Source: VRUE01 sp963702035
Lineage (GTDB): Bacteria; Actinomycetota; Thermoleophilia; Solirubrobacterales; 70-9
Assembly: GCA_963702035.1 (NCBI GenBank)
Contig: OY969700.1
Location: 186,001-250,000 of the forward strand
DNA length: 64,000 nt
Direction of reading: 5' to 3'
Shown here: one piece after another, positions 1 through 8,812 of the stretch
Position numbering within the stretch: the stretch's first letter is position 1
Layout: every line of letters begins with the position of its first letter
Notes under the pieces: generated by a model
What the model was told of the DNA's origin: nothing
Seen by the model: only the letters and a program-made list of their open reading frames with translations
Database searches by the model: none
Made by a program: the position numbers and the translations under genes

Positions 1-1
1 G

Positions 2-511
2 GCCGGGCTGGAGATCGGCGACCGAACTTCTGCCTTCGGCTCGGGCGGCATGCGCAGCAAGGTCGCGGCGGCCGAGATGGCAGCCGAGTCGGGTATTCCA
101 GCGACGATCTGCAACGGCACGAAGGCGGGAACGCTGCTTTCCGCGGCCGGTGGAGAGGCGGCTGGAACCCGCTTCGCGGCGCAGGCCGGCAAGGCGTCGA
201 GCTTCAAGCTCTGGCTTAAATACGCCAAGTCGGCCCAGGGTCGAGTGACCGTGGACGAAGGCGCGGCCCGCGTGCTGCGCGAGCGCGGCTCGAGCCTGCT
301 GCCGGTCGGCGTCACGGCGGTCGAGGGAAGCTTCGAGGCGGGCGACGCCGTCGAGGTCGTGGCCGACGGCTCGGTGATCGGCAAGGGAATCGCCGACTAC
401 GCCGCGCACGAGCTCTCCGGCGTGATCGGCTTGAAGACCGAGCAGGTGCGTGAGCAGCTTCCGCACGCGGCGGACGAGGTCATCCACAGAGATCGCTTCG
501 TATTGGTTTGA
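2..511 (+). CDS. proB: Glutamate 5-kinase, C-terminal part (5' end outside window)
   Basis: Last 169 codons of the kinase that phosphorylates glutamate in the first step of proline synthesis. The frame is open from base 2 and enters with the conserved AFGSGGMRSK stretch of the amino-acid kinase fold, followed by ATICNG. The last 80 or so residues (from about VTVDEGAARVLRERGSSLLPVGV) look like the PUA domain typical of bacterial ProB. The TGA stop forms the outermost bases of a long hairpin, and proA follows 92 bp downstream, as expected for a proBA operon. Only the 5' truncation by the window edge is unusual. Confidence 0.93.
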   Translation, partial: AGLEIGDRTSAFGSGGMRSKVAAAEMAAESGIPATICNGTKAGTLLSAAGGEAAGTRFAAQAGKASSFKLWLKYAKSAQGRVTVDEGAARVLRERGSSLLPVGVTAVEGSFEAGDAVEVVADGSVIGKGIADYAAHELSGVIGLKTEQVREQLPHAADEVIHRDRFVLV

Positions 512-584
512 GCGCCGGGTGTCCTTCCCAAAACGCTCGGCGGGAGCCTCGCTTGAGTGTTTTGGGAAGGACACCCGGCGCTCA
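509..584. repeat. Long hairpin element between proB and proA
   Basis: Perfect 26-bp inverted repeat (509-534 with 559-584) around a 24-nt loop. The left arm begins with the proB TGA stop. The arms contain the octamer GGGTGTCC, also found in the arms of the type A elements at 16082, 17413, 18033 and 42228. The loop (CTCGGCGGGAGCC) resembles a shortened core of the type C elements at 23458 and 44193. No T-run follows it, so a classical intrinsic terminator is not obvious. Confidence 0.85.
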
Positions 585-603
585 TGGCTACCCTTAGCGG
601 TCT

Positions 604-1869
604 ATGGCGGTTACGACCACCTCTGTCACCGAGACTTGTGCCGCCGCCCGGCGGGCGGCGCGTGAGCTTGGCAGTGCTTCGACCGCTGAGAAGGACGCGG
701 CGCTGGCGGCGATCGCCAGGTTGCTCGGCGAGCGGGTTGCCGATGTGCTCGAGGCGAATGCCGCCGATCTGGCCGATGAGCGTGCCGAAGGGCTCACTCC
801 GGCGCTGCGGGATCGGCTGGCGCTGAGCGCTGAGCGGGTCGCGGCGATGGCCGATGGCGTGCGGGCGGTTGCGGCGTTGGAGGATCCGGTTGGCGAGGTG
901 CTCGACCGGAAGACTCTGGAGAGCGGGCTTGGGCTGACCAAGCTGCGGGTGCCGCTGGGGGTTGTCGCCGTCGTCTACGAGGCGCGGCCGAACGTGACTA
1001 TCGATTGCGCGGCGCTGACGATCAAGAGCGGCAATGCGATCGTGCTGCGGGGGTCGAGCTATGCGGAGCGGACGAATGGGGCGCTGGCGACGATCGTGCG
1101 TGAGGCGCTCGGCGAGGCTGGGCTGCCGGAGGATGCGGCGGTCCTGCTGGCCGGGGGCGGTCGCGAGGATCTGGCCGAGCTGGCTACGCAGGAGGAGACG
1201 GTCGACCTGCTGATTCCGCGCGGCGGGGAGGGCTTGAAGAAGGCGCTGAAGGACGTTGCGACCGTGCCGGTGATCTTTGCCGCCGCCGGCAACTGCCACG
1301 TCTATGTCCATGCCGACGCCGATCTCGAGATGGCGCGACGGATCGCGGTCAACGCGAAGACTCAGCGCCCCGGCGTGTGCAACGCGGCGGAGACGCTGTT
1401 GGTCGACGCTGCGATCGCCGAGGAGTTCCTGCCGGGCGCGCTGGCTGAGCTGCACGGTGCCGGTGTCGAGCTGGTCGGCGACGAGCGCGTCCGCCGGAGC
1501 ACCGGTGGCGTCGAGGTAGGCGTAGCCGACGTGAGCGACTGGGACAGCGAGTACCTCGACCTGAAGCTCGCCGTCGCCGTTGTCGACTCGCTCGACGAGG
1601 CGATCGATCACGTCAACCGTCACGGCACCCGCCACTCGGAGGCGATCGTCACTCGTTCGGAGGATGCAGCCGCCGCGTTCACCGCCGGCGTCGACGCCGC
1701 CGTCGTCTACACCAACGCCTCGACCCGTTTCACCGACGGCTTCGAGTTCGGGATGGGGGCGGAGATCGGCAACTCGACCCAGAAGCTGCACGCCCGCGGT
1801 CCGATCGGCCTGCGCGAGCTGACCACCTATAAGTACGTCGTCCGCGGCGACGGTCAAGTGCGTGAGTAG
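604..1869 (+). CDS. proA: Glutamate-5-semialdehyde dehydrogenase (gamma-glutamyl phosphate reductase)
   Basis: 421 residues, full family length. Reduces glutamyl-5-phosphate with NADPH in proline synthesis. Aldehyde-dehydrogenase fold with the nucleotide-binding segment VVYEARPNVT (about 124-132) and the catalytic cysteine in RPGVCNAAE (Cys259). The C-terminal FGMGAEIGNSTQKLHARGP is also typical. ATG start at 604, with a TACCCT hexamer nine bases upstream. The end overlaps nadD by 8 nt, so translation of the two is probably coupled. Confidence 0.97.
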   Translation: MAVTTTSVTETCAAARRAARELGSASTAEKDAALAAIARLLGERVADVLEANAADLADERAEGLTPALRDRLALSAERVAAMADGVRAVAALEDPVGEVLDRKTLESGLGLTKLRVPLGVVAVVYEARPNVTIDCAALTIKSGNAIVLRGSSYAERTNGALATIVREALGEAGLPEDAAVLLAGGGREDLAELATQEETVDLLIPRGGEGLKKALKDVATVPVIFAAAGNCHVYVHADADLEMARRIAVNAKTQRPGVCNAAETLLVDAAIAEEFLPGALAELHGAGVELVGDERVRRSTGGVEVGVADVSDWDSEYLDLKLAVAVVDSLDEAIDHVNRHGTRHSEAIVTRSEDAAAAFTAGVDAAVVYTNASTRFTDGFEFGMGAEIGNSTQKLHARGPIGLRELTTYKYVVRGDGQVRE

Positions 1870-2488
1870 CACTCCGGGGACTGACAGCCGCCGCCCCGCC
1901 ATCGGCGTCCTCGGCTCGGCCTTCAACCCACCCCACCTTGGGCACCTGGCGCTCGCCCAGGAGGCGCTCTGGCAGCTCGGGCTCGACGAGGTCGTGCTGG
2001 TGCCGACCGGCGAGGCGCCGCACAAGCGGATCCACGACGATCCCGGCCGGGAGCTGCGGCTGGCGATGACGCGGCTCGCCGCCGCCGACGACCCGCGCTT
2101 CACCGTCTCCACCCTGGAGGTCGAACGCGAGGGGCCGTCCTACACGTATGAGACCTTGGAATTGCTTGCACGCGAAAAGGGAGAACCGGACTTGGTGTTC
2201 GTAATGGGGGCGGACGCCGCCGTCGGGTTCGAGAGCTGGCGCGAGCCGCAGCGGGTGGTCGAGCTGGCGCGGCTGGCGGTGGCGCGGCGCTCGGGCATCT
2301 CCGATGCCGAGGTGGGCGCGGTGATGCGCAGCGTCAGTGCCGACGGGAAGGCGACGATGCTCGAGATGCCGCAGTTCGGCGTCTCCTCCTCCGCCGTGCG
2401 CGAGCGCGCGGCGGCCGGCAGGCCGTTGCGCTACCTGGTGCCCGAGGCGGTCGCGCGGTTCATCGAAGAGAAGGGGATCTACTCGTGA
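1862..2488 (+). CDS. nadD: Nicotinate-nucleotide adenylyltransferase
   Basis: 208 residues. Transfers AMP from ATP to nicotinate mononucleotide in NAD synthesis. The nucleotidyltransferase signature is clear: GSAFNPPHLGHL near the N-terminus (GxFxPxHxGH) and VSSSAVRERAAAG (ISSTxIR-like) near the C-terminus. GTG start inside the end of proA (8-nt overlap). Its stop overlaps the GTG of rsfS by 4 nt. The order proA-nadD-rsfS is common in Gram-positive genomes. Confidence 0.96.
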   Translation: MSSTPGTDSRRPAIGVLGSAFNPPHLGHLALAQEALWQLGLDEVVLVPTGEAPHKRIHDDPGRELRLAMTRLAAADDPRFTVSTLEVEREGPSYTYETLELLAREKGEPDLVFVMGADAAVGFESWREPQRVVELARLAVARRSGISDAEVGAVMRSVSADGKATMLEMPQFGVSSSAVRERAAAGRPLRYLVPEAVARFIEEKGIYS

Positions 2489-2886
2489 GCGGTCTCGGGT
2501 CCGAGGCGCTGGCGCGGCGGCTGGCCGAGCTGGCCGACTCGAAAGGGGCGACCGAGATCGTCGTTCTCGACATGCGCGGCCTCGCCGCCTACACGGACTT
2601 CCTGGCGATCTGCACCGCGCGCAACGAACGCCAGGCGCGGGCGATCGTCGACGAGGTCAAGCTGCGCCTCAAGGGAGAGCACGGGTTGCCGCCCGGCGGT
2701 GTCGACGGGGAGGGGGCCGCCGGTTGGATCGTGCTCGACTACCTCGACGCCGTCCTGCACGTCTTCACCGCCGAGGAAAGGGAGCGCTACCAGCTCGAGG
2801 ACCTCTGGCGCGAGGCGCCGCGGCTCGAGTTGCGACTGCCACAGGATGGCGTCCGAGGGCACCTCTACGGTGCCGCGCATGGCTAG
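2485..2886 (+). CDS. rsfS: Ribosome silencing factor RsfS
   Basis: 133 residues of the RsfS/Iojap family, which binds L14 and blocks 30S-50S joining when nutrients are short. Conserved features include the KGATEIVVLDMRG strand, the YTDFLAICTARNERQ segment and GWIVLDYLDAVLHVF. The C-terminus is slightly longer than in minimal homologues. GTG start in a GTGA overlap with nadD; the stop overlaps the next gene by 8 nt. Confidence 0.94.
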   Translation: MSGLGSEALARRLAELADSKGATEIVVLDMRGLAAYTDFLAICTARNERQARAIVDEVKLRLKGEHGLPPGGVDGEGAAGWIVLDYLDAVLHVFTAEERERYQLEDLWREAPRLELRLPQDGVRGHLYGAAHG

Positions 2887-3577
2887 CTTCAAGCGGGCGC
2901 TACTGGGTTACCGCCGCGAGGATGTCGACGCCGCGATGGCGGCGCGCGATGCGGCGATATCGGCTGTCGAGCACCACGCCTCGACCGCCGATGCCGAACT
3001 GGCGTCGCTGTCGGGAATGGTGATCGAGCGCGAGCGCGAGATCCGCGGCCTGAGCGAGCGACTGCGCGAAGCCGACGAGCGCCACGAGCGCAGCATCGAC
3101 TCCCTGCGCACGGTCTCCGAACGGCTGGAGGCGATCGAGGCGCAGGCCCGCGGCCAGGCGACCCGGATCCGGATGAAGGCGTTGCGCGAGGCCGTCGAGG
3201 TGGGTCGCCGCACCCAGGATCTTGCCGATGCTCACGACGGCGCCACGAACGGCTCCGCGCCGAGCGAGCCGACCGCCGAGACAGCCCTCGGACAGCTCTT
3301 CGAGGGGTTGATCAAGCTCGAGATCGGCCCTCTGGGCGACTTCTCTCAACTCGTCGGCTTCGAAAACGCCGTCGGCCGCCTCGGCGCGTCGGAGATCTCG
3401 GTCGAGCGCTTCTCCGAGGGCCGCGCGACGCTCTCGATGCACCTCGACGAGCCCGTCGACCTGCTCCGCGAGCTCGAAGAGAACGCCCCCTTCGACTTCA
3501 ACATCCGCCGCACGGCGGACGACAACCTGGTCCTCGACATGGACGAGGACCAGGACCCCGAGCAGCGCGCCGCGTAG
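2879..3577 (+). CDS. Coiled-coil protein with DivIVA-like N-terminus, function unknown
   Basis: 232 residues from ATG 2879, chosen because it gives the same short overlap seen elsewhere in the operon; an in-frame ATG at 2846 is possible. Residues 1-25 (SFKRALLGYRREDVDAAMAARD) resemble the DivIVA membrane-binding motif. Residues about 25-115 are heptad-rich and should form a coiled coil. A Ser/Pro/Thr linker then leads to a compact C-terminal domain (LGQLFEGLIKLEIGPLGDF...) that I do not recognise. Acidic tail. A role at the envelope or septum is only suggested by the N-terminus. Confidence 0.72.
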   Translation: MASFKRALLGYRREDVDAAMAARDAAISAVEHHASTADAELASLSGMVIEREREIRGLSERLREADERHERSIDSLRTVSERLEAIEAQARGQATRIRMKALREAVEVGRRTQDLADAHDGATNGSAPSEPTAETALGQLFEGLIKLEIGPLGDFSQLVGFENAVGRLGASEISVERFSEGRATLSMHLDEPVDLLRELEENAPFDFNIRRTADDNLVLDMDEDQDPEQRAA

Positions 3578-3656
3578 CTCCCGGGCGCATGGGGCGAGTT
3601 ACCCCAACGAGTTGGACGGTTGACGTATTGACTGGCAGCTCGTTGTCTGCGAACGT

Positions 3657-4358
3657 ATGTTCGTGGAGGAGCACAACCCAAACCAGAAGGGCAACGTGGC
3701 CGAGCTTGCGATCGCCAAGGAAGCGGCGGAACGGGGCCTCTCCGTCTTCGCGCCCATGACCGAGCACGAGCGCTACGACCTGATCATCGGGATCAAGAGC
3801 AAGCTTCTACGCGTTCAATGCAAGTGGGCCTCATGCCAAGGGGACGTTGTCTGTGTTCGGTTGCAGTCGTCTCGCCATTCGCCAACACGTGGCTATATCG
3901 TGACGACTTACGATCGGACCGAGATCGACGCAGTGGCCGTTTATTGCGGAGAGTTGGAAAAGTGCTATTTGCTGCCGGTGGAATTGTTCTCAGGGCAAGG
4001 GACCGTGCATCTGAGGTTGACCAAAGCCAAGAACAATCAGCGGGCAGCGTTAAACTGGGCGGCCGATTACGAGTTCCGAGGGGCTATAGCTCAGCTGGAA
4101 GAGCGCCTGACCGGCAGTCAGGAGGTCGTGGGTTCGAGCCCCACTAGCTCCATCGCAGGATCGGCCACCGAGCTCGCCGGTGCGCCCTCGGCTCCGGATT
4201 ACTTTTCTGATTTAAAGCAGACAGTCGGCATGGAGGAGTTTGATACCAAGCTGGGCCAGTATGTCCGCTTTGCCGAGTCCGGCCAGGAGATCGAGATAAC
4301 CCGCTGGGGCAAGCCGGTGGCGCGGCTGGCTCCGCCACTCTCACCGCCAGCGCCGTAG
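3657..4358 (+). CDS. PD-(D/E)XK homing-endonuclease-like protein reading through tRNA-Ala
   Basis: Residues 1-140 match, from memory, the PD-(D/E)XK family associated with group I introns (I-Ssp6803I-like): RYDLIIGIKSKLLRVQCKWA carries the Asp and the (E/Q)xK catalytic pair, with TYDRTEIDAVAVYC following. There is no in-frame stop before the tRNA gene at 4080-4152, so that gene is read as about 24 residues (AIAQLEERLTGSQ...). The frame continues into a Phd/YefM-like segment and stops at 4358. The functional domain probably ends near 4079; what follows is either overlap or a decayed fusion. Third codon positions are visibly less GC-rich than in neighbours, which suggests transfer. Confidence 0.6.
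   Translation: MFVEEHNPNQKGNVAELAIAKEAAERGLSVFAPMTEHERYDLIIGIKSKLLRVQCKWASCQGDVVCVRLQSSRHSPTRGYIVTTYDRTEIDAVAVYCGELEKCYLLPVELFSGQGTVHLRLTKAKNNQRAALNWAADYEFRGAIAQLEERLTGSQEVVGSSPTSSIAGSATELAGAPSAPDYFSDLKQTVGMEEFDTKLGQYVRFAESGQEIEITRWGKPVARLAPPLSPPAP
4080..4152 (+). tRNA. tRNA-Ala (anticodon GGC)
   Basis: A 73-nt cloverleaf: acceptor GGGGCTA/TAGCTCC, D arm GCTC/GAGC, anticodon stem CCTGA/TCAGG, variable loop AGGTC, T arm GTGGG-TTCGAGC-CCCAC, discriminator A. The 3:70 pair is G-U, the alanine identity element. CCA is not encoded. Odd point: the anticodon loop reads CCGGCAG, so position 33, almost always U, is C. Confidence 0.93.
4230..4358 (+). pseudogene. Phd/YefM-type antitoxin remnant
   Basis: The peptide from ATG 4230 (MEEFDTKLGQYVRFAESG then EIEITRWGKPVARLAP) matches the N-terminal DNA-binding half of Phd/YefM antitoxins. 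It ends after about 42 residues, and no toxin gene follows; the next gene is convergent. It is in frame with the endonuclease reading frame. Best read as an orphan or truncated antitoxin. Confidence 0.55.
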
Positions 4359-4362
4359 CTGC

Positions 4363-5502
4363 CTACATATGGCCAGGGCCCGCCTGGGGGCCGTCGTGGA
4401 GCTTCTTGAGGAATGCGGTCAGGCGCTGGTCGTAGAGCCGCGGAGCGACGTTCCAGGACTCGACGTGGCCCGCGTGCGGGACGCGGTGGAAGCTGACCCA
4501 GCGGGGCAGCTCGGCGGCGAAGTCTTCGCTGAGCGAGATCGGCACGACCTTGTCGTCGGTGCCGTGGAAGAGCAGGATCGGCAGCTGGAAGTCCTCGGGG
4601 TGGCTGAGCGCGTCGAGGCTGTCCCAGTCGGCGTCGATGCGGGCGCCGATCGCCCACTCGACCGGCAGGGCGGTGAACCCGGGCAGGCCCATCTCGGTGG
4701 CGTTGAATTCGAGCACCCGCCGCCAGTCGAGCGCCGGCGCGTCGAGGACGAGGCCGGCGACGCGACGGGCGAGCGGCGAGCGCTCCATGAACTGTGCCAC
4801 GATCGCGCCGCCCATCGAGAAGCCGATCAGGACCAGGTGCCGGGCGCCGTGGGCGAGCGCGTAGCGCGCCGATGCCGCGAGGTCGCGCCACTCGGTCAGG
4901 CCCATGTGGTGGAAGCCGTCGGGGCTGGGCGGGGCGCCGAGGTCGTCCCGGTAGGTGATCAGCATGGTCGGAAGCCCGGAGCGCCGCAATGCCGGCGCCA
5001 GGTGCAGTCCCTCCTGCGGGGTCCCGTTGATCCCGTGCACGACGATCGCCCAGGTTTGGCCAAGGCCTGGGATCAGCCAGGCCGGCATCGGCCCCAGTTC
5101 GTCGGGAACCTGCACCGTCGCAAAGCGCGTGCCCAGCGCTTCGCCCGGATCGCCCGAGTAGACGTCGGCATCGACCGCGACCTTCCTGCCCGCCGCCAGG
5201 TAGCCGCGCACCGAGCGGAGCCTCCGGGTGACGGCGTCGGCGTCGCTGTTCTCGATGGCGCCGATCACCGCGTGTCCGCCGGGCCAGTTGAGCCCGTAGA
5301 CGCCCGGGCGTTCGGTGTCTTCGGAGCGCGCCATGACGATCTGGCCGGGCGCGAGGCGCACCACCTCGGCGTTCTCGGGCCAGGGCGAGTGGTCCGGCAC
5401 GAGCACCGCGGACGAAAAATGCCAGCTCACCGCGGCGCCGATCGCGATCGCGGCGGCAAGAGCGATTCCGCCACCGATCAGCCACCCTCGCCTCGACCGC
5501 AT
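4363..5502 (-). CDS. Membrane-anchored alpha/beta hydrolase
   Basis: 379 residues. N-terminal signal anchor (WLIGGGIALAAAIAIGAAVSW, about 7-27) places the rest outside the membrane. Hydrolase fold with oxyanion-side HGINGT, nucleophile elbow GFSMGG, acid region FHGTDDKVVP and catalytic His in PHAGHVESW. Resembles serine aminopeptidase/lysophospholipase S33-type enzymes; substrate unknown. It is divergent from the SpoIIM-like gene with about 50 bp between starts. Confidence 0.85.
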   Translation of the reverse strand: MRSRRGWLIGGGIALAAAIAIGAAVSWHFSSAVLVPDHSPWPENAEVVRLAPGQIVMARSEDTERPGVYGLNWPGGHAVIGAIENSDADAVTRRLRSVRGYLAAGRKVAVDADVYSGDPGEALGTRFATVQVPDELGPMPAWLIPGLGQTWAIVVHGINGTPQEGLHLAPALRRSGLPTMLITYRDDLGAPPSPDGFHHMGLTEWRDLAASARYALAHGARHLVLIGFSMGGAIVAQFMERSPLARRVAGLVLDAPALDWRRVLEFNATEMGLPGFTALPVEWAIGARIDADWDSLDALSHPEDFQLPILLFHGTDDKVVPISLSEDFAAELPRWVSFHRVPHAGHVESWNVAPRLYDQRLTAFLKKLHDGPQAGPGHM

Positions 5503-5555
5503 GGCCGCAGCCTACTTTGCTCAATCGCCGCCCTCCGGCTGCCGATGAACAGGCG

Positions 5556-6263
5556 ATGAACAGCGCCAACGAGCACGTCTTCTCGCACGGGATGCGAGAC
5601 ACCCGAGCGGCTCTCGAGCTGTGGAACGGACGCCCCTGGGTGGTCCTGCGCAGCTGGCTCGCGCTCAGCGTGGCGATCGCGCTCTCGCTGCTGGGCGCGG
5701 TCTGGGTCGTCTCGGGGCTGCTGACGCCCGACGTCACCCCGATCCACCTGCCCGGTCTGACCGAACCGCGGGATCCGGGCGACCTGCTGCCGATCCTCTA
5801 CCGCAACTCGCTGGTCCTCGCCCTGCACGCGACCGCCTGCATCGCCGGCTTTATCGCCGGCGCCTCGATGCCGATCGCCGCCGCCCAGCGCAGCGGCATC
5901 TCGCGCTGGGTCCATGTCAAGGCGGGCCAGTTCGCGATCCTCTTCGTCTGCGCGGTCACCCTCTTCTCGCTCCTCACCCAGTCCCTCTACCTCGGCTTTC
6001 AAGGCGCGACTGTCGCCTCCCAGCTCGACATCTCCCGCGCCGTCCTCATCCTCACCGTGCTGCCGCACGCGATCCCCGAGCTGACCGGCCTCTTTCTTCC
6101 CCTCGCCGCCTGGCTGATCGCGAGCCGCCGCGGCGAGTGGAACCAGCTACTGGCAGCCACCGTCCTCACGGTCGCCTTGGCGATCCCGACCTTGGTTGCG
6201 GCGGCGACGATCGAGGTCTACATCTGGCCCCACATCCTCGAAGCGGTCTCGCCCGTCGTCTGA
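5556..6263 (+). CDS. SpoIIM-like (stage II sporulation M family) integral membrane protein
   Basis: 235 residues from ATG 5556; a TTG at 5517 would add 13. Five or so hydrophobic segments, with a YRNSLVLALHATACIAGF helix and the family-typical LPHAIPELTGLFLPLAAWLI near the C-terminus (PHGxxEL in other SpoIIM proteins). The family is widespread in non-sporulating actinobacteria, where its role is undefined; nothing here implies sporulation. Ends 17 bp before leuS. Confidence 0.75.
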   Translation: MNSANEHVFSHGMRDTRAALELWNGRPWVVLRSWLALSVAIALSLLGAVWVVSGLLTPDVTPIHLPGLTEPRDPGDLLPILYRNSLVLALHATACIAGFIAGASMPIAAAQRSGISRWVHVKAGQFAILFVCAVTLFSLLTQSLYLGFQGATVASQLDISRAVLILTVLPHAIPELTGLFLPLAAWLIASRRGEWNQLLAATVLTVALAIPTLVAAATIEVYIWPHILEAVSPVV

Positions 6264-6267
6264 CTCA

Positions 6268-6273
6268 TAAGAT
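6268..6273 (+). promoter_or_regulatory. Candidate -10 box for leaderless leuS transcript
   Basis: TAAGAT lies seven bases before the leuS ATG at 6281, the same geometry seen before many first genes in this window. There is no leader, so no T-box is possible unless a second upstream promoter exists. Confidence 0.45.
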
Positions 6274-6280
6274 CGCCGCT

Positions 6281-8771
6281 ATGGCCGGTTACGACCCGAA
6301 GGCGATCGAGGCGAAGTGGCAGCGGCTCTGGGCCGAGGAGAAGACCTGGGAGGTGGCGAACCCAGGGGAGCCCGGCTTCGATGACTCAAAGCCCAAGTCC
6401 TACGTGCTGGAGATGCTGCCCTATCCCTCCGGCGAGCCCCACGTCGGTCATCTCAAGTGCTACTCCGTCGGCGACGCGATCGCCCACTTCCGCCGCCGCC
6501 GCAGCTTCGAGGTGATCCACCCGATGGGCTACGACGCCTTCGGCCTGCCGGCCGAGAACAACGCGATCAAGACCGGCGAGCCGCCGCGCGCGGCGACCGA
6601 GCGCTCGATCGAGTCCTTCCGCCGTCAGTTCCGCGAGTGGGGGATCTCGATCGACTGGTCGCGTGAGCTCGGCACCCACACGCCCGAGTACTACCGCTGG
6701 ACCCAGTGGATCTTCCTGCGCCTCTTCGAGAAGGGCCTCGCCTACCGCGACGAGGCACCGGTCCAGTGGTGCCCAAAGGACGCCACGGTGCTCGCCAACG
6801 AGCAGGTCGTCGAACGGCCGCTGCGAGCGTTGCGGCACGCCGGTCGAACAACGGCGGCTCGAGCAGTGGTTCTTCAAGATCACCGAGTACGCCGAGCGGC
6901 TGCTCGCCGACTTCGACCTGCTCGAGTCCTGGCCCGAGCACGTCGTCACGATGCAGCGCAATTGGATCGGCCGCTCGGAGGGAGCCGAGGTGACCTTCCG
7001 CTGCGAGGAGCTCGATCTCGACTTCCCGGTCTTCACGACCCGCCCCGACACGTTGTTCGGCGCGACCTTCTTCGTCCTCGCCCCCGAGCACCCCGAGCTC
7101 GAGCGCCTGATCGCCGGCACGCCGGCCGAGGCGGAGGTGCGCGAGTACGTCAACCAGGTCGCCCGCGAGTCGGTCGAGGATCGCGGCGACGAGGGCCGCG
7201 CCAAGACCGGCGTGCCGCTCGGCCGCGGCGTCGTCAACCCGGTCAACGGCGAGCAGATCCCGATGTTCGTCGCCGATTACGTGCTGATGGAGTACGGCAC
7301 CGGCGCGATCATGGCGGTGCCCGGCCACGACAGCCGCGACTACGAGTTCGCCAAGGCATTCGACCTGCCGATCGAGCGGGTGATCGAAGGCGCCGACCCG
7401 GAGATCGCCCGCGACGAGGAGGGCCTGCCGTATCCGGGCGACGGCCCGATGACCGGGTCGGGCCGTTTCGACGGCAAGCACAACCGCGAGGCCTACGAGG
7501 AGATCGTCGCCTGGCTGGGTGAGGACGGTCGGGGCGAAGCGGCGGTCAACTACCGGCTGCGCGACTGGCTCGTCTCGCGCCAGCGCTACTGGGGCGCCCC
7601 GATCCCGGTCGTCTACTGCGAGGGGTGCGGCATCGTCCCCGTGCCCGACGATCAGCTGCCCGTCGAGCTGCCCGAGGTCGACGACTACGCGCCGCAGGGC
7701 CGCAGCCCGCTTGCCGCCGCCGAGGACTGGGTCGCGACCGAGTGCCCGCGCTGCGGTGCCGCCGCCCGGCGTGAGACCGACACGATGGACACCTTCGTCG
7801 ACTCCTCCTGGTACTTCATCCGCTACCTCGACTCCCAGAACACGGAGGCCGCCTGGGACCGTGCCGCCGCCGACCACTGGCTGCCGGTCGATCAGTACAT
7901 CGGCGGCGTCGAGCACGCGATTCTGCACCTGATGTACGCGCGCTTCTTCACCAAGGCGCTCGCCGACCTCGGCCACCTCTCGGTCCAGGAGCCGTTCGCC
8001 AACCTCTTCACCCAGGGGATGATCACCCGCGACGGCGCCAAGATGTCGAAGTCGAAGGGCAACACGGTCAGCCCGGCCGAGTACGTCGAGCGCTACGGCG
8101 CCGACACCGCCCGGACCTATGTCTGCTTCATGGGCCCGCCGGAGCGCGGCGGCGACTGGTCCGACGAGGGGGTAGAGGGCGTCAACCGCTTCCTCTCGCG
8201 CCTCTGGCGCCTCTGCGGCGAGGTCGAAGAGCGGACCAAGGCGGGGGAGCCCGGCGGCACCGTGCAAGGCGACGCACGCGAGCTGCTCGCCAAGGCCCAC
8301 TGGGCGATCGACAAGGTGGGCCGCGATTTCGAGCGCGGCTTCCAGTTCAACACCGCGATCGCCGCGGTGATGGAGCTGGTCAACGAGGCCTACCGGCTCA
8401 AGGACGGCCTCTACGGCGAACCCGACGGCGACGCGGCGGTGCGCTTCGCGACGGCGACGGCGGCCTCGCTGATCTTTCCCTTTGCCCCACATCTCGCTGC
8501 CGACATCTGGGAGCGGCTGGAGGGAGGGCGTCTCTGGGAGGCCCCGTGGCCGCTCGCCGACCCCGACCTGCTGAGCAGCGACACGGTCACCCTCGTGGTC
8601 CAGGTCAACGGCAAGCTGCGCGACCGGATCGAGGCCGCCGCCGACGCGTCCGAGACCGAGTTGCTCGCGCTGGCCCGGGAGAGCGAGAAGGTGCGGCACT
8701 ACCTCGACGGCAAGGATGTCGTCAAGGAGGTTGTCGTCCCCGGCAAGCTTGTAAACCTCGTAGTTCGCTGA
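6281..8771 (+). CDS. leuS: Leucyl-tRNA synthetase, reading frame broken by one extra base near 6812
   Basis: Charges tRNA-Leu. The HIGH motif is PYPSGEPHVGHL (about residue 47) and KMSKS is DGAKMSKSKGNT; the editing domain (FTTRPDTLFGATFF) and zinc-ribbon cysteines (YCEGCG...CPRCG) are present. The frame from ATG 6281 is clearly LeuRS up to NEQVV (about residue 177). The homology then continues one base downstream in the next frame (NGRCERCGTPVEQRRLEQWFF), ending at 8771. Removing one base at about 6812 restores an 829-residue full-length enzyme. Because leuS is essential, either a sequence error or recoding is likely. Confidence 0.92.
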
Positions 8772-8800
8772 GTTCTCACGGCTAAGGGCCTCTTTTCTGG

Positions 8801-8806
8801 TACAAA
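8801..8806 (+). promoter_or_regulatory. Candidate -10 box, cupin gene
   Basis: TACAAA six bases before the GTG start at 8813; weaker than the other TANNNT boxes. Confidence 0.3.
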
Positions 8807-8812
8807 GCCGCC

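Noticed and set aside
397..2112. Long open frame on the minus strand opposite proA and nadD
   Set aside because: High-GC antisense shadow; proA and nadD on the plus strand have full conserved motifs. The same applies to long antisense frames over leuS, trpE/trpG, polA and uvrB.
6200..6280. T-box or other leader riboswitch before leuS
   Set aside because: Only 17 bp separate the upstream stop from the ATG and a -10-like box lies seven bases before it; no room for a leader.
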